Shown here piece after piece: positions 8,511-15,398 of a stretch of DNA of 26,717 bases. The number at the start of each line of letters is the position of its first letter. Position 1 is the stretch's first letter. Both the position numbers and the translations under genes were made by a program. The notes under the pieces are model-generated. The model ran no database searches. It was not told the origin of the DNA and was given only the letters and a program-made list of their open reading frames with translations. Origin of the DNA: Actinobacteria bacterium UBA5176 (GTDB lineage: Bacteria; Actinomycetota; UBA4738); assembly GCA_002413305.1 (NCBI GenBank), contig DHWS01000095.1:1-26717 (forward strand). Direction: 5' to 3'.

Positions 8511-9233
8511 GTGCCGAACCCGCTCCCTCGTCCCGACCGTCTGGTGCTGTGGGACGTCGACGGCACGCTCGTGCTGGCCGGCCCGGCCGCCCAGACCGCG
8601 TTCGACCTAGCGGTTGGCTCAGTGATCGGCCGGGCTCCGGGGCCGCACGACGTCCATATGGCGGGCAAGACCGATCCGCAGATCGCGCTGGAGATCCTGG
8701 CGTCCATGGCCATCTCGGAACCCGAAGCCCGACGGCATCTCCCGGCGGTGCTGGAGGCGCTGGAGAAGGAGCTCGAGGCAGCCACCTACCTGATCCGGGA
8801 GCACGGCCGGGTGTTGCCAGGGGCCGAGCCGGTGTTGCGCCGCCTGGCTTCGGACCCCCGCGTGGTCCAGACCGTCCTGACGGGGAACCTCGCGGCGAAC
8901 GCCCGCCTGAAGCTGGCCGCGTTCGGCCTGGACCGGTGGGTGGACCTGGAGCTGGGGGCGACCGGAAGCGATGACGGCGACCGCCTCGCCCTGGTCGCCG
9001 TGGCCATGGCGAAGGCGAAACGGCGGCTGGGGTTCGCGTTCGAACCCCAGCAGGTGTGGGTGGTGGGAGACACGCCCCTCGACCTGATCGCGGCGCGGGC
9101 CGGAGGGACCCGATGCCTGCTGGTCGGGACCGGTCGGTACGGCTACCAGGAGCTGGCGGGCTCGGGCGCGGACGCGGTGCTCCCGGACCTGACCGACACG
9201 GAGCGGGTGGTGGCCATCCTCACTGGGCCCTGA
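8511..9233 (+). CDS. HAD-superfamily hydrolase (phosphoglycolate-phosphatase-like)
   Basis: A 240-residue haloacid dehalogenase-like phosphatase. Motif I is LWDVDGTL, with nucleophile Asp15 and acid/base Asp17. Motif II is the Thr in LTGN near residue 122. Motif IV is GDTPLDL near 185. A helical cap between motifs I and II places it with the Gph/beta-phosphoglucomutase-like (subfamily IA) enzymes that dephosphorylate small metabolites; the true substrate is not readable. The GTG at 8511 is the first suitable start. No clear ribosome site is visible, so it may be translated from a very short leader. It is divergent from pilT and followed by the PH-domain gene after 52 bases. Confidence 0.85.
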   Translation: MPNPLPRPDRLVLWDVDGTLVLAGPAAQTAFDLAVGSVIGRAPGPHDVHMAGKTDPQIALEILASMAISEPEARRHLPAVLEALEKELEAATYLIREHGRVLPGAEPVLRRLASDPRVVQTVLTGNLAANARLKLAAFGLDRWVDLELGATGSDDGDRLALVAVAMAKAKRRLGFAFEPQQVWVVGDTPLDLIAARAGGTRCLLVGTGRYGYQELAGSGADAVLPDLTDTERVVAILTGP

Positions 9234-9250
9234 CCCGTTCGGCAACATAG

Positions 9251-9285
9251 TTGCTCTGCCCCCATCCCGCGGGTACCGTCGGGCG
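9251..9285 (+). promoter_or_regulatory. Possible leaderless promoter of the PH/SHOCT gene
   Basis: TTGCTC (9251-9256) and TACCGT (9274-9279) are spaced by 17 bases, like a sigma-70-type promoter. The -10 box ends six bases before the GTG start at 9286, so transcription would begin at or near the start codon. This is inferred from spacing only. Confidence 0.35.
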
Positions 9286-9936
9286 GTGAGCATGCAGCAC
9301 TTCCCCGCTTCGATCCTCGGCCCCGACGAAGATCTGGTCTTCGATCTGCGGCCCCACTGGATCGCGCTGGTGAAGCCGGCCGCGCAGACGCTGTCCATCG
9401 TGGTGGCGCTGGTCGTGGTCTTCCTGGTCGTCCCCTACTCGTGGGGCGCGTGGATCTACGTGGTCGCGGTGCTGATCGCGCTGGCCGCCTTCGTCCTGGC
9501 GCCGGGGCAGGCGTTCACCCGGTGGGCCACCTCGCACTTCGTGCTGACTACGGACCGGATCATGCGCCGGCGGGGCTGGATCGCCAAAGAGTCCATCGAG
9601 ATCCCGCTGGACAAGATCAGCGATGTCCGGTTCCGCCAGAGTGTGCTCGAACGGATGCTCGGCGCGGGAGATGTGGTGATCGAGTCGGCGGGGCGCTCCG
9701 GCCAGGAACGGCTCCAGGCCGCCCGCAAGCCCGAATGGATCCAGCGCACGATCTACGAGATCAAGGAACGGCTGATGACCCGCCGCTCACTGACGGAGGT
9801 TCCCGGCGGCGGCCCGCTGTGGGGGCCGGCCTCGGTCGCCGACGAGCTCACCAAGCTCCACCAGCTGGTGACCCAAGGCGTGCTGACGGTGGAGGAGTTC
9901 CAGTCCGCGAAGGCCCGCCTGCTTCGAAGGGTCTGA
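9286..9936 (+). CDS. Membrane protein with bacterial PH domain (bPH2/DUF304) and SHOCT tail
   Basis: A 216-residue protein. Two hydrophobic helices lie near residues 30-50 and 55-75. They are followed by a bacterial pleckstrin-homology (bPH2) domain with the family marks HFVLTTDRIMRRRGWI, IEIPLDKISDV and RMLGAGDVVIESAG. The last ~30 residues (DELTKLHQLVTQGVLTVEEF, then the AKARLL end) are a SHOCT motif, a short helical C-terminal module seen on many bacterial membrane and stress proteins. Known PH/DUF304 proteins are membrane-anchored with no general enzymatic role. GTG 9286 is used because it begins the family-like N-terminus; ATG 9292 is an alternative. It converges on the following membrane gene with 18 bases between. 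Confidence 0.88.
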   Translation: MSMQHFPASILGPDEDLVFDLRPHWIALVKPAAQTLSIVVALVVVFLVVPYSWGAWIYVVAVLIALAAFVLAPGQAFTRWATSHFVLTTDRIMRRRGWIAKESIEIPLDKISDVRFRQSVLERMLGAGDVVIESAGRSGQERLQAARKPEWIQRTIYEIKERLMTRRSLTEVPGGGPLWGPASVADELTKLHQLVTQGVLTVEEFQSAKARLLRRV

Positions 9937-9954
9937 ACGCTCCGGCCCGAGAGG

Positions 9955-10347
9955 TCAGCCGCCGCCCACCGCGGCGACCAGCCCGCCGGCGAACACCAGC
10001 CACACGCCCGCGCCGGGCAGCGTCTTCGCGCCCACCAGGTACAGCTGGATCCACAGCAGGATGAAGATGACGATCCCGAACGCGCCGGCCAACCGGGTCA
10101 GCCAGCCGGAGGTGGCCAGTCCGACGACGGCGAGCAATCCGAATGCCAGGGCGATGAAGCCGGCCGTCACGAAGATGTGCGGCTCGCGCACGAAGACCTG
10201 CTTGTAGAGCGCGCCCGCGTTCAGTTTCCAGCCGGGGATGCCCTTCACCCAGGGTTCGAACGCGCCGACGATGAGCCCCGTCGCCCCGATGAGGGTGAGC
10301 AGGACCCGTCCGGCCATGGTCCCGACCGACTGCGATTGCTCCGCCAT
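9955..10347 (-). CDS. Small membrane protein of unknown function (four helices)
   Basis: A 130-residue protein with about four hydrophobic helices: VLLTLIGATGLIVGAF, the segment around FVTAGFIALAFGLLAVVGL, LAGAFGIVIFILLWIQLYLV and VWLVFAGGLVAAVGG. A short loop with EPWVKGIPGWKLN follows the first helix. It looks like small actinobacterial inner-membrane proteins of unknown role. The ATG at 10347 is preferred, with GGGAG six bases upstream; a GTG at 10365 in the same frame would add six residues. It is divergent from the 818-residue gene. The spacer 10348-10484 contains the palindrome GGTTCGAACC at 10371-10380. Confidence 0.6.
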   Translation of the reverse strand: MAEQSQSVGTMAGRVLLTLIGATGLIVGAFEPWVKGIPGWKLNAGALYKQVFVREPHIFVTAGFIALAFGLLAVVGLATSGWLTRLAGAFGIVIFILLWIQLYLVGAKTLPGAGVWLVFAGGLVAAVGGG

Positions 10348-10484
10348 AGCGCGCTCCCGGTTCACGGGCAGGTTCGAACCCGCGTTGCACGCTCCACGAT
10401 ATCGGCGGTATCCGCCGACTCAAGCACCCTCGGGAGGCCGACGTACACTGGGCCGAACGCCTCCTCCACGAAGGGAGTCCGTGC

Positions 10485-12941
10485 GTGGGGTTCAAGAAGG
10501 AGCGGCTCGGCCCCCGACTGGTCGCGGCGGCGCGGTCCGGCGAACGGTACCGCGACGCGCACATGTTCCTGGGCGGGACCGGCGCGGTCGGGGGGACCGC
10601 CCTCCTCCAGCTCCTGTCGTTGTACGAAGAGATGTTCGCCATCGCACCGCCGGGGCCGGACGACGTCCCCGTCCTGGTGGCCACCGGGACCACCCGCGAG
10701 GAGATCCAGGCCTTCACCCGCCGCCTGTTCCGGTGGGTCGAATCGCGGAGCGGCACCGAGCGTCTGCCCGCCCACGTCCGGAACGGCTACCTGACCGCGA
10801 GCGGCGTGTTCGTGGCGCTGGAGCGGTTCGCCGTGACGCCGCTGCCCGCCCTGAGCCGCGTCTCGGAGGTCCCGCCCGGGGAGCGCGGGGCGGTGGTGAA
10901 GGAGTTCCTCGGGTCCCTGGGGGTCGCCCCCGGAAGCGAACCCGACACCGTGTTCAAGTCGCTGGCCCAGGCGGTCTCGGCGGCCCGCCCGTTCGGGGAC
11001 TTCCTCCGCGCCTACGCCGGCCAGCACCTCGAGCCGCTGGGGATCGAAGGGTTCCGTTCGGTGCTGGTGGGCATCCCCATCCCCAGCCTGGTCGCCTACC
11101 ACGGCGACGAGCTCCAACAGGTGGCCGGGCACGTCGAAGGCTTCGGCCCGGAGCGGGTCGACGAGCTGAAGGTGCGGTTCGTGGAGGCGATCCGAGACGA
11201 CCTGGTGCGCGTCCAGCGCGAGGCCGCCGACACCGTCACGGTCGCCCACACCACCGGGGTCGGGGGCATGTTCGACGAGGATCCCTCGGACCCGGGCGGG
11301 CGGCCGTCGATCCGGCTGGGGTTCGCGCACGCGGCGCTCGACAACAGCCTGGCCGAGAAGGCGCGGTTCGCCGGCGAGCTGACCGACCTGTACAGCGCTG
11401 CCGGGATCAAGGTCCTGATCACGGCCGCGGCGATCGGCGTGGACGAGGTTCGGGTGCACGAACGCGTGCCGCTCCATCGGGCCATCCGGCGGGCCCTGTT
11501 CGAATCGGCGGTCGAGGTCTTCCCCGGGTCGAAGGGCGCCCAGCCCGACCAGCCCGCGACGCCCAGGAGCGTCCGCCGCCGGGCGACGAAGCCGCTCCCG
11601 GCCGGCCAGTTCGTCCGGACCCTTCCGCCGCTGACCGTCCCGCTGGACGATCCACCGGGCGGGCCGGTGACGTTCGAGCGGGGCGAGGAGCTCGTGCCTT
11701 CCTACGTCATCCGCAGCGGCGAGAACGGGTTCTTCAGCGTTGCGAACGCCGACGCGCTGTACCGGGTGATGCGGGTGGCCAGCGCGTCGGAGCTCGGCTT
11801 GATGCTCGCGACCGTGAGCCTGCTGGGAGACGACGGCGCCGACCCATGGTTCCCCGACAACGTCTGCTACTACGACGAGACCGACAACGCACGGGAGGTC
11901 CTGGACTTCCTCTCCCAGCCCACGCTGCGGCGGAGCCAGCTGACCGGGCTCGACCCCATGGCGCTCCAGGACCTCGGCTCGGCGAAGCACCAGGGCGAGC
12001 TCCACACCCTGGGCCTGCTGATCCTGCTCCACCGGCTACGCACGCTGGACGTCGACGCGATCGACCCGTACGTGGACCTGGCCCGCTTCGATCCCCGCCG
12101 CCTCTTCATCGAGCGGTCGCGCGGCCTGACCTTCGAGGACCTGGCATCGTGGGAGTTCGACGCGCTGGCCCGCGACCTGACCACGCTGGTGTCGGCGGAC
12201 ACGCCCGAGGACCTGGTGCCCCTGACGCCGCCGCGGGAGCAAGGCCCGTTCCCGCGGCGCCGGGAGGCGCTGCGCCTGGTGCTGGCCGAGGTGGTTCGGT
12301 CCGTGTGGTCGGTGCCGTCGCTCGGTTCGCCCATCGTGTTCGAACGGGACGGCCGGTCGTGGCTCCGGACCGGCTACTACGTCGCGCCGCTGGACCTGCT
12401 GGTGACGGATTCATCTGCGGTGGCGACATGGCTGCGCGAGCGACACCGGGAGAGCGGCAACCTCTGCTCGTTCGAGGACTACCGCGATTACCACCTGTCG
12501 GTCGGCGGGTTCGTCGACCTCCGGCCGCACGCCATCGTGTGCACCGCGAAGAACGACGAGCACGACCTGACCGGCCGGGTGGGGCGGGTCGATTCGGAGG
12601 AGGCGCTGCGATCACACCTGTTCGGCGTGGAGCCGTACTCGTTCTTCTCGACGTGCGGGCTGCTGGCGGTGTGGTTCCGGCTGCGCGCGCTGTACCGGCT
12701 GTTGCGGCAGGGGATGATCGAGCTCGGCACGCTGCACGAGTTCCGGTGGGCGATGCCCCGTGACACGGGCGGCCACATCGTCCTGGTGCCCGGCGTGGTC
12801 GAGGCGTTCCGCATGGTATCCGAAGGGCTCGAGAAGACCACGGGCACGGAGCGCCTGGACGGCATCTGGGGGTACGAGCCCCGGCCCGTGCCCGATCGCC
12901 GCGAGCGGATCCCGGGCTTGAGCACGCTCCGCGAAACGTGA
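10485..12941 (+). CDS. Large uncharacterised protein with N-terminal Rossmann-like glycine motif
   Basis: I do not recognise this 818-residue protein. Near residues 27-36 it has FLGGTGAVGGTALLQLL, a glycine-rich turn followed by a helix, as in dinucleotide-binding Rossmann folds. The first ~350 residues contain further Gly-rich strands (VLVGIPIPSL, VAHTTGVGGMFDED, VLITAAAIGVDEV) and look like one domain. A basic, proline-rich hinge follows near 360-385. The second half is helical with several tryptophans and charged segments. No signal peptide or membrane helix is seen. The GTG at 10485 is supported by AAGGGAG seven bases before it. It stands alone, with a hairpin directly after its stop. It might be a reductase or epimerase-like enzyme, but that is only a guess from the motif. 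Confidence 0.8.
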   Translation: MGFKKERLGPRLVAAARSGERYRDAHMFLGGTGAVGGTALLQLLSLYEEMFAIAPPGPDDVPVLVATGTTREEIQAFTRRLFRWVESRSGTERLPAHVRNGYLTASGVFVALERFAVTPLPALSRVSEVPPGERGAVVKEFLGSLGVAPGSEPDTVFKSLAQAVSAARPFGDFLRAYAGQHLEPLGIEGFRSVLVGIPIPSLVAYHGDELQQVAGHVEGFGPERVDELKVRFVEAIRDDLVRVQREAADTVTVAHTTGVGGMFDEDPSDPGGRPSIRLGFAHAALDNSLAEKARFAGELTDLYSAAGIKVLITAAAIGVDEVRVHERVPLHRAIRRALFESAVEVFPGSKGAQPDQPATPRSVRRRATKPLPAGQFVRTLPPLTVPLDDPPGGPVTFERGEELVPSYVIRSGENGFFSVANADALYRVMRVASASELGLMLATVSLLGDDGADPWFPDNVCYYDETDNAREVLDFLSQPTLRRSQLTGLDPMALQDLGSAKHQGELHTLGLLILLHRLRTLDVDAIDPYVDLARFDPRRLFIERSRGLTFEDLASWEFDALARDLTTLVSADTPEDLVPLTPPREQGPFPRRREALRLVLAEVVRSVWSVPSLGSPIVFERDGRSWLRTGYYVAPLDLLVTDSSAVATWLRERHRESGNLCSFEDYRDYHLSVGGFVDLRPHAIVCTAKNDEHDLTGRVGRVDSEEALRSHLFGVEPYSFFSTCGLLAVWFRLRALYRLLRQGMIELGTLHEFRWAMPRDTGGHIVLVPGVVEAFRMVSEGLEKTTGTERLDGIWGYEPRPVPDRRERIPGLSTLRET

Positions 12942-12959
12942 GGAACCCGCCCTGGTTCC
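12942..12959 (+). terminator. Short hairpin after the 818-residue gene
   Basis: GGAACC and GGTTCC pair across a six-base loop immediately after the TGA stop. No T-tract follows, and the next bases are a GC-rich palindromic run. A weak intrinsic terminator is plausible. Confidence 0.4.
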
Positions 12960-13008
12960 CCGGGCCCGGGTCCCGGTAGTCTTCGCGGCGTCCAGCGAGG
13001 GGAGGGCT

Positions 13009-14028
13009 ATGGTGGGCAAGCGGCCGGTGCCGCCGGCGGGCTACACGGTCCGGGGCGCGAAGATGGACGACCTACCGGACATGGCCGCGCTCTTCCTGGC
13101 CTGCGACCTGCACGACTGGGGCGAGCCCGACTACACGCAGGAGATGATCCGCGAGAACTGGACCCTGCCCGGGCTCGACCTTCGCCGGGACGTGTGGATC
13201 GTGGAGGACACGGGAGGCCGGGCGGCGGCCTACGCGTGGCTCGTGGCCCGGGACCGGTACCGTCTGATGGACGGGTTCGGGCTGGTCCATCCCGAACACC
13301 GGGGGAGGGGGCTCGGGGCGTTCCTGGTGGAGACGCGGGAGTGGCGGGCCGCCGAGCAGGTCCGCCGTGCGGACCTCGGCGCCGAGGTGCTGATCCGCGA
13401 CGGGGTCATCGCGCCGGACACTGCCGCGCACGAGCTCCTCCGGAACCGCGGCTACGCCATGGTCCGGCACTTCTGGCGCATGGACATCCGGCTCGAACGC
13501 AAGCACCGACGCCCCACCAACCCCCCGTCCGGGATCGAGATCAGGACCTTCGTCAAGGGCTTCGACGACCACGCCGTGCACGCCGCCCTGGAGGAGTCGT
13601 TCGCGGAGCACTGGGGATGGATCGCGCGGCCCTTCGAGGAGTGGGCCGCGCATCGCCTGGACGATCCGCAGTTCGACGCCCAGCTGTGGTTCGTGGCCGA
13701 GGACCTGCGGTCGGACCGGCGGGACGTGGCCGGGGTGCTGGTCGGCGGCCTGGACGCGGAGATGGGGATCGTCCACACGCTCGGGGTCCGGGACCGGTGG
13801 CGGGGTCGCGGGGTCGGCCGGGCGCTGCTCCGGCGGTCGTTCGCGGCCTTCGCCGCCCGGGGCATCAAGGACGTGGTGCTGTTCGTGGACGCGCAGAACG
13901 AAACTGGGGCCACCCGCCTGTACGAGCGGGTCGGCATGCACACCGCGCGCCGGTACGACTTGTTCGAGAAACCGCTCGCCCTCCCCGAGCGTAGACTCGG
14001 GCGAAGGGAGGACGAACGTGCTCGATGA
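13009..14028 (+). CDS. Tandem GNAT acetyltransferase (MshD-like)
   Basis: A 339-residue protein with two GNAT N-acetyltransferase domains. The first has the acetyl-CoA motif A HPEHRGRGLG near residue 94. The second has VRDRWRGRGVGRALL near 259, followed by the domain-end signature QNETGATRLYERVGM. Two fused GNAT domains in about 300-340 residues is the layout of mycothiol synthase MshD, which acetylates Cys-GlcN-Ins. The presence of an MshC-like gene in the same window makes that role attractive, but other tandem GNATs exist, so no symbol is given. The ATG at 13009 follows GAGGGGAGGG. Its last 11 bases overlap the start of the peroxiredoxin gene, so the two are probably co-transcribed and coupled. 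Confidence 0.82.
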   Translation: MVGKRPVPPAGYTVRGAKMDDLPDMAALFLACDLHDWGEPDYTQEMIRENWTLPGLDLRRDVWIVEDTGGRAAAYAWLVARDRYRLMDGFGLVHPEHRGRGLGAFLVETREWRAAEQVRRADLGAEVLIRDGVIAPDTAAHELLRNRGYAMVRHFWRMDIRLERKHRRPTNPPSGIEIRTFVKGFDDHAVHAALEESFAEHWGWIARPFEEWAAHRLDDPQFDAQLWFVAEDLRSDRRDVAGVLVGGLDAEMGIVHTLGVRDRWRGRGVGRALLRRSFAAFAARGIKDVVLFVDAQNETGATRLYERVGMHTARRYDLFEKPLALPERRLGRREDERAR

Positions 14029-14485
14029 AGGGACGAAGGCCCCGGACTTCACGCTGCCGGACCAGAACAACCGGCTCGTGTCGCTCCAGGACCTCCGGGG
14101 ATCGTGGTTCGTCTTCTGGTGGTTCCCGAAGGCGTTCACCTCGGGTTGAACGAAGGAGATCCAGGGGTTCCGTGACCGAGCCCCCGAGTTCGAAGCCCTC
14201 GGCGTCCCGCTGATCGGGGCTTCGTTCGACACCCGGAAGGACAACGCCGAGTTCGCCCGGGTGTTCGAGTATCCCGGCGTACTCCTGTCCGACGTCGACC
14301 GCGAGGTGGGGACCCGCTACGAAACGAAGCGCCACCGGGACGAGCCTGCGCCGGAGTTCGCCAAGCGGCGGACGTTCCTGATCGACCCCGAGGGCGTGAT
14401 CCGAAAGGTGTACCGGGTGACCGACATCGACGCGCATCCGGGCGAGGTGCTCGACGACCTGCGGGCGTTCATGAAGGAGGGCTGA
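14018..14485 (+). CDS. Selenocysteine-containing peroxiredoxin (AhpC/TSA, Bcp-like), in-frame TGA
   Basis: A 155-residue peroxiredoxin if the in-frame TGA at 14147-14149 is read as selenocysteine (residue 44). The thioredoxin-fold family reduces peroxides through a peroxidatic Cys in a TxxC motif. Here the segment reads FPKAFTSG, then U, then TKEIQGF, so U sits exactly at that Cys (T41-S-G-U44). Similarity continues without a frame change through GVPLIGASFDT, the YPGVLLSD region and RRTFLIDPEGVIRKVY to a TGA stop. There is no cysteine anywhere in the protein and the Bcp resolving Cys position is Gln, so a 1-Sec mechanism with an outside reductant is likely. The GTG start overlaps the GNAT gene, with GAAGGGAGGA upstream. 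A SECIS-like hairpin follows the codon. Gene callers would split it at the TGA. Confidence 0.88.
14147..14184 (+). promoter_or_regulatory. Candidate bacterial SECIS element in peroxiredoxin mRNA
   Basis: After the TGA (14147-14149), GGGGUUC (14164-14170) pairs with GAGCCCC (14178-14184), giving seven pairs including one U-G, with loop CGUGACC. The loop G at 14172, followed by U, is 22 nt past the TGA. This fits the bacterial SECIS rule of a G in the first two loop positions at roughly 16-37 nt. Confidence 0.65.
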
Positions 14486-14488
14486 GGG

Positions 14489-15202
14489 ATGCCGATCGCC
14501 ATCGACCGCCGGGAGCTGCAGCGCATGCTCGGCGAGGAGGGGGCACAGCTGGTCGAGGTCCTGCCGAAGGCCGAATACGACGAGGACCACCTGCCCGGCG
14601 CGATCCACCTTCCGCTCCGCCGCTTGGAGACCGAAGCGCGCGACTCGCTCGACCCCGCCCGGCCGGTGATCGTGTACTGCTGGGACGGTGCCTGAGACAT
14701 CAGTCCGCGGGCCGCGTGGCGGCTCGAGAGCCTGGGGTTCACACGGGTCTACGACTACGAGGCGGGCAAGCTGGACTGGCTGGCGGCGGGCCTGCCCACC
14801 GAAGGGACGAACGCCGAACGCACCCGGGTCGGCTCGCTGGCCCGCGCCGACGTGCCCACCTGCTCGGCGGACGAGGACGCCGCTGCGGTCCGTGACCGCG
14901 TTCGCGCCTCGGGTTGGGACGTGTGCGTCGTGGTGAACTCCGAACGCGTTGTGTTCGGCCTGCTGCGGTCGAAGGAGCTGGACGCCGCCCGCCCGGGGCG
15001 GCGGATCGACGAGGTCATGCGCCCGGGACCGAGCACGTTCCGGCCCCACGTGTCGGCGCAGGAGATGGCCGAATACATGCTCGACCATGACCTCCCGAAC
15101 GCCCCGGTCACCACCTCCGACGGCCGACTGGTTGGGTTGCTGCTCCGTGAAGACGCCGTTCGGGCCGCGGAGCGCGAACATCAGGAGCACCATCATGACT
15201 GA
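14489..15202 (+). CDS. Selenocysteine-containing rhodanese fused to a CBS-domain pair, in-frame TGA
   Basis: A 237-residue protein if the TGA at 14693-14695 is selenocysteine (residue 69). Residues 1-105 form a rhodanese domain: [20 protein letters not shown] (the usual L-V-E-V and H-L-P-G-A-I signatures), [10 protein letters not shown], then [15 protein letters not shown] and [17 protein letters not shown]69 begins the catalytic loop U-D-I-S-P-R, matching the C-x4-R active-site loop, with Cys64 five residues before. Residues ~108-237 are two CBS motifs ([57 protein letters not shown]) that may sense a nucleotide. Rhodaneses move sulfane sulfur or, with Sec, possibly selenium. The ATG starts three bases after the peroxiredoxin stop, with AAGGAGG upstream. 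It ends in a His-rich tail and overlaps the next ORF by eight bases. Confidence 0.87.
14693..14726 (+). promoter_or_regulatory. Candidate bacterial SECIS element in rhodanese mRNA
   Basis: CGGGCCGC (14708-14715) pairs with GCGGCUCG (14719-14726), eight pairs with one G-U, closing the three-base loop GUG. The loop G at 14716 is 20 nt past the TGA. Placement and the GU at the loop start match the peroxiredoxin hairpin. Confidence 0.65.
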
Positions 15203-15365
15203 GCCATCGTCTTCGCCGCCCGTCCTTCTTTGCGAGGGTTGCGGGCGCTAGCTTGACTGCTGCGCCTTCTGCGACGAGGAGGAGTGCGCGAAGGCTGTGT
15301 GCAACGAGTGCCTGAGCCTCGAGCTCGGCGAACGCACCCCGCCGATCCACGAGCACGGAGGCTGA
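15195..15365 (+). CDS. Small Cys-rich protein interrupted by in-frame TAG (recoded or broken)
   Basis: A 56-codon frame beginning [18 protein letters not shown], then TAG at codon 19 (15249-15251), then [20 protein letters not shown] and a tail ending HEHGG before TGA. It has nine cysteines (13, 16, 22, 23, 26, 31, 36, 39 among them as C-x2-C and CC-x2-C sets) and two late histidines, suggesting metal binding. The pattern is continuous across the TAG, so a substitution, read error or stop-codon recoding is likelier than an unrelated ORF. The ATG overlaps the rhodanese gene by eight bases, with AGGAG upstream. A hairpin at 15264-15295 (six pairs, bulged U, three pairs) lies where a SECIS might be, but its 13-base loop begins ACG, a poorer fit. 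Function not known. The frame is real in my view; recoding is unproven. Confidence 0.6.
15264..15295 (+). promoter_or_regulatory. Hairpin with bulged U after the in-frame TAG
   Basis: GCCUUC (15264-15269) pairs with GAAGGC (15290-15295), then U15270 is bulged, and GCG (15271-15273) pairs with CGC (15287-15289) around a 13-base loop. The first loop G is 24 nt after the TAG, close to the distances in the two upstream genes. GC-rich DNA makes chance hairpins common. Confidence 0.3.
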
Positions 15366-15398
15366 CCCGCCTCGCCCGTTTCGTGCCACGATGCACGC

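Noticed and set aside
10361..10400. tRNA-like T-arm (GGTTCGAACC)
   Set aside because: No acceptor or anticodon stem can be built around it; similar GTTCGAAC strings occur in several places. It is left as a possible palindromic operator only.
14147..14695. TGA read as tryptophan (alternative genetic code)
   Set aside because: TGA ends most genes of the window, Trp is encoded by TGG everywhere, and both internal TGAs sit at catalytic Cys positions, which fits selenocysteine and not Trp.
14147..14695. Peroxiredoxin and rhodanese genes as pseudogenes
   Set aside because: Each has a single stop at the one functionally meaningful codon, no frameshift, intact ribosome sites and conserved sequence on both sides.
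15249..15251. TAG reassigned as a sense codon throughout this genome
   Set aside because: TAG ends ade (17509-17511), the GH15 gene (24125-24127), the MshC-like gene (24124-24126) and the PEBP gene, so it normally terminates. Any recoding must be local.
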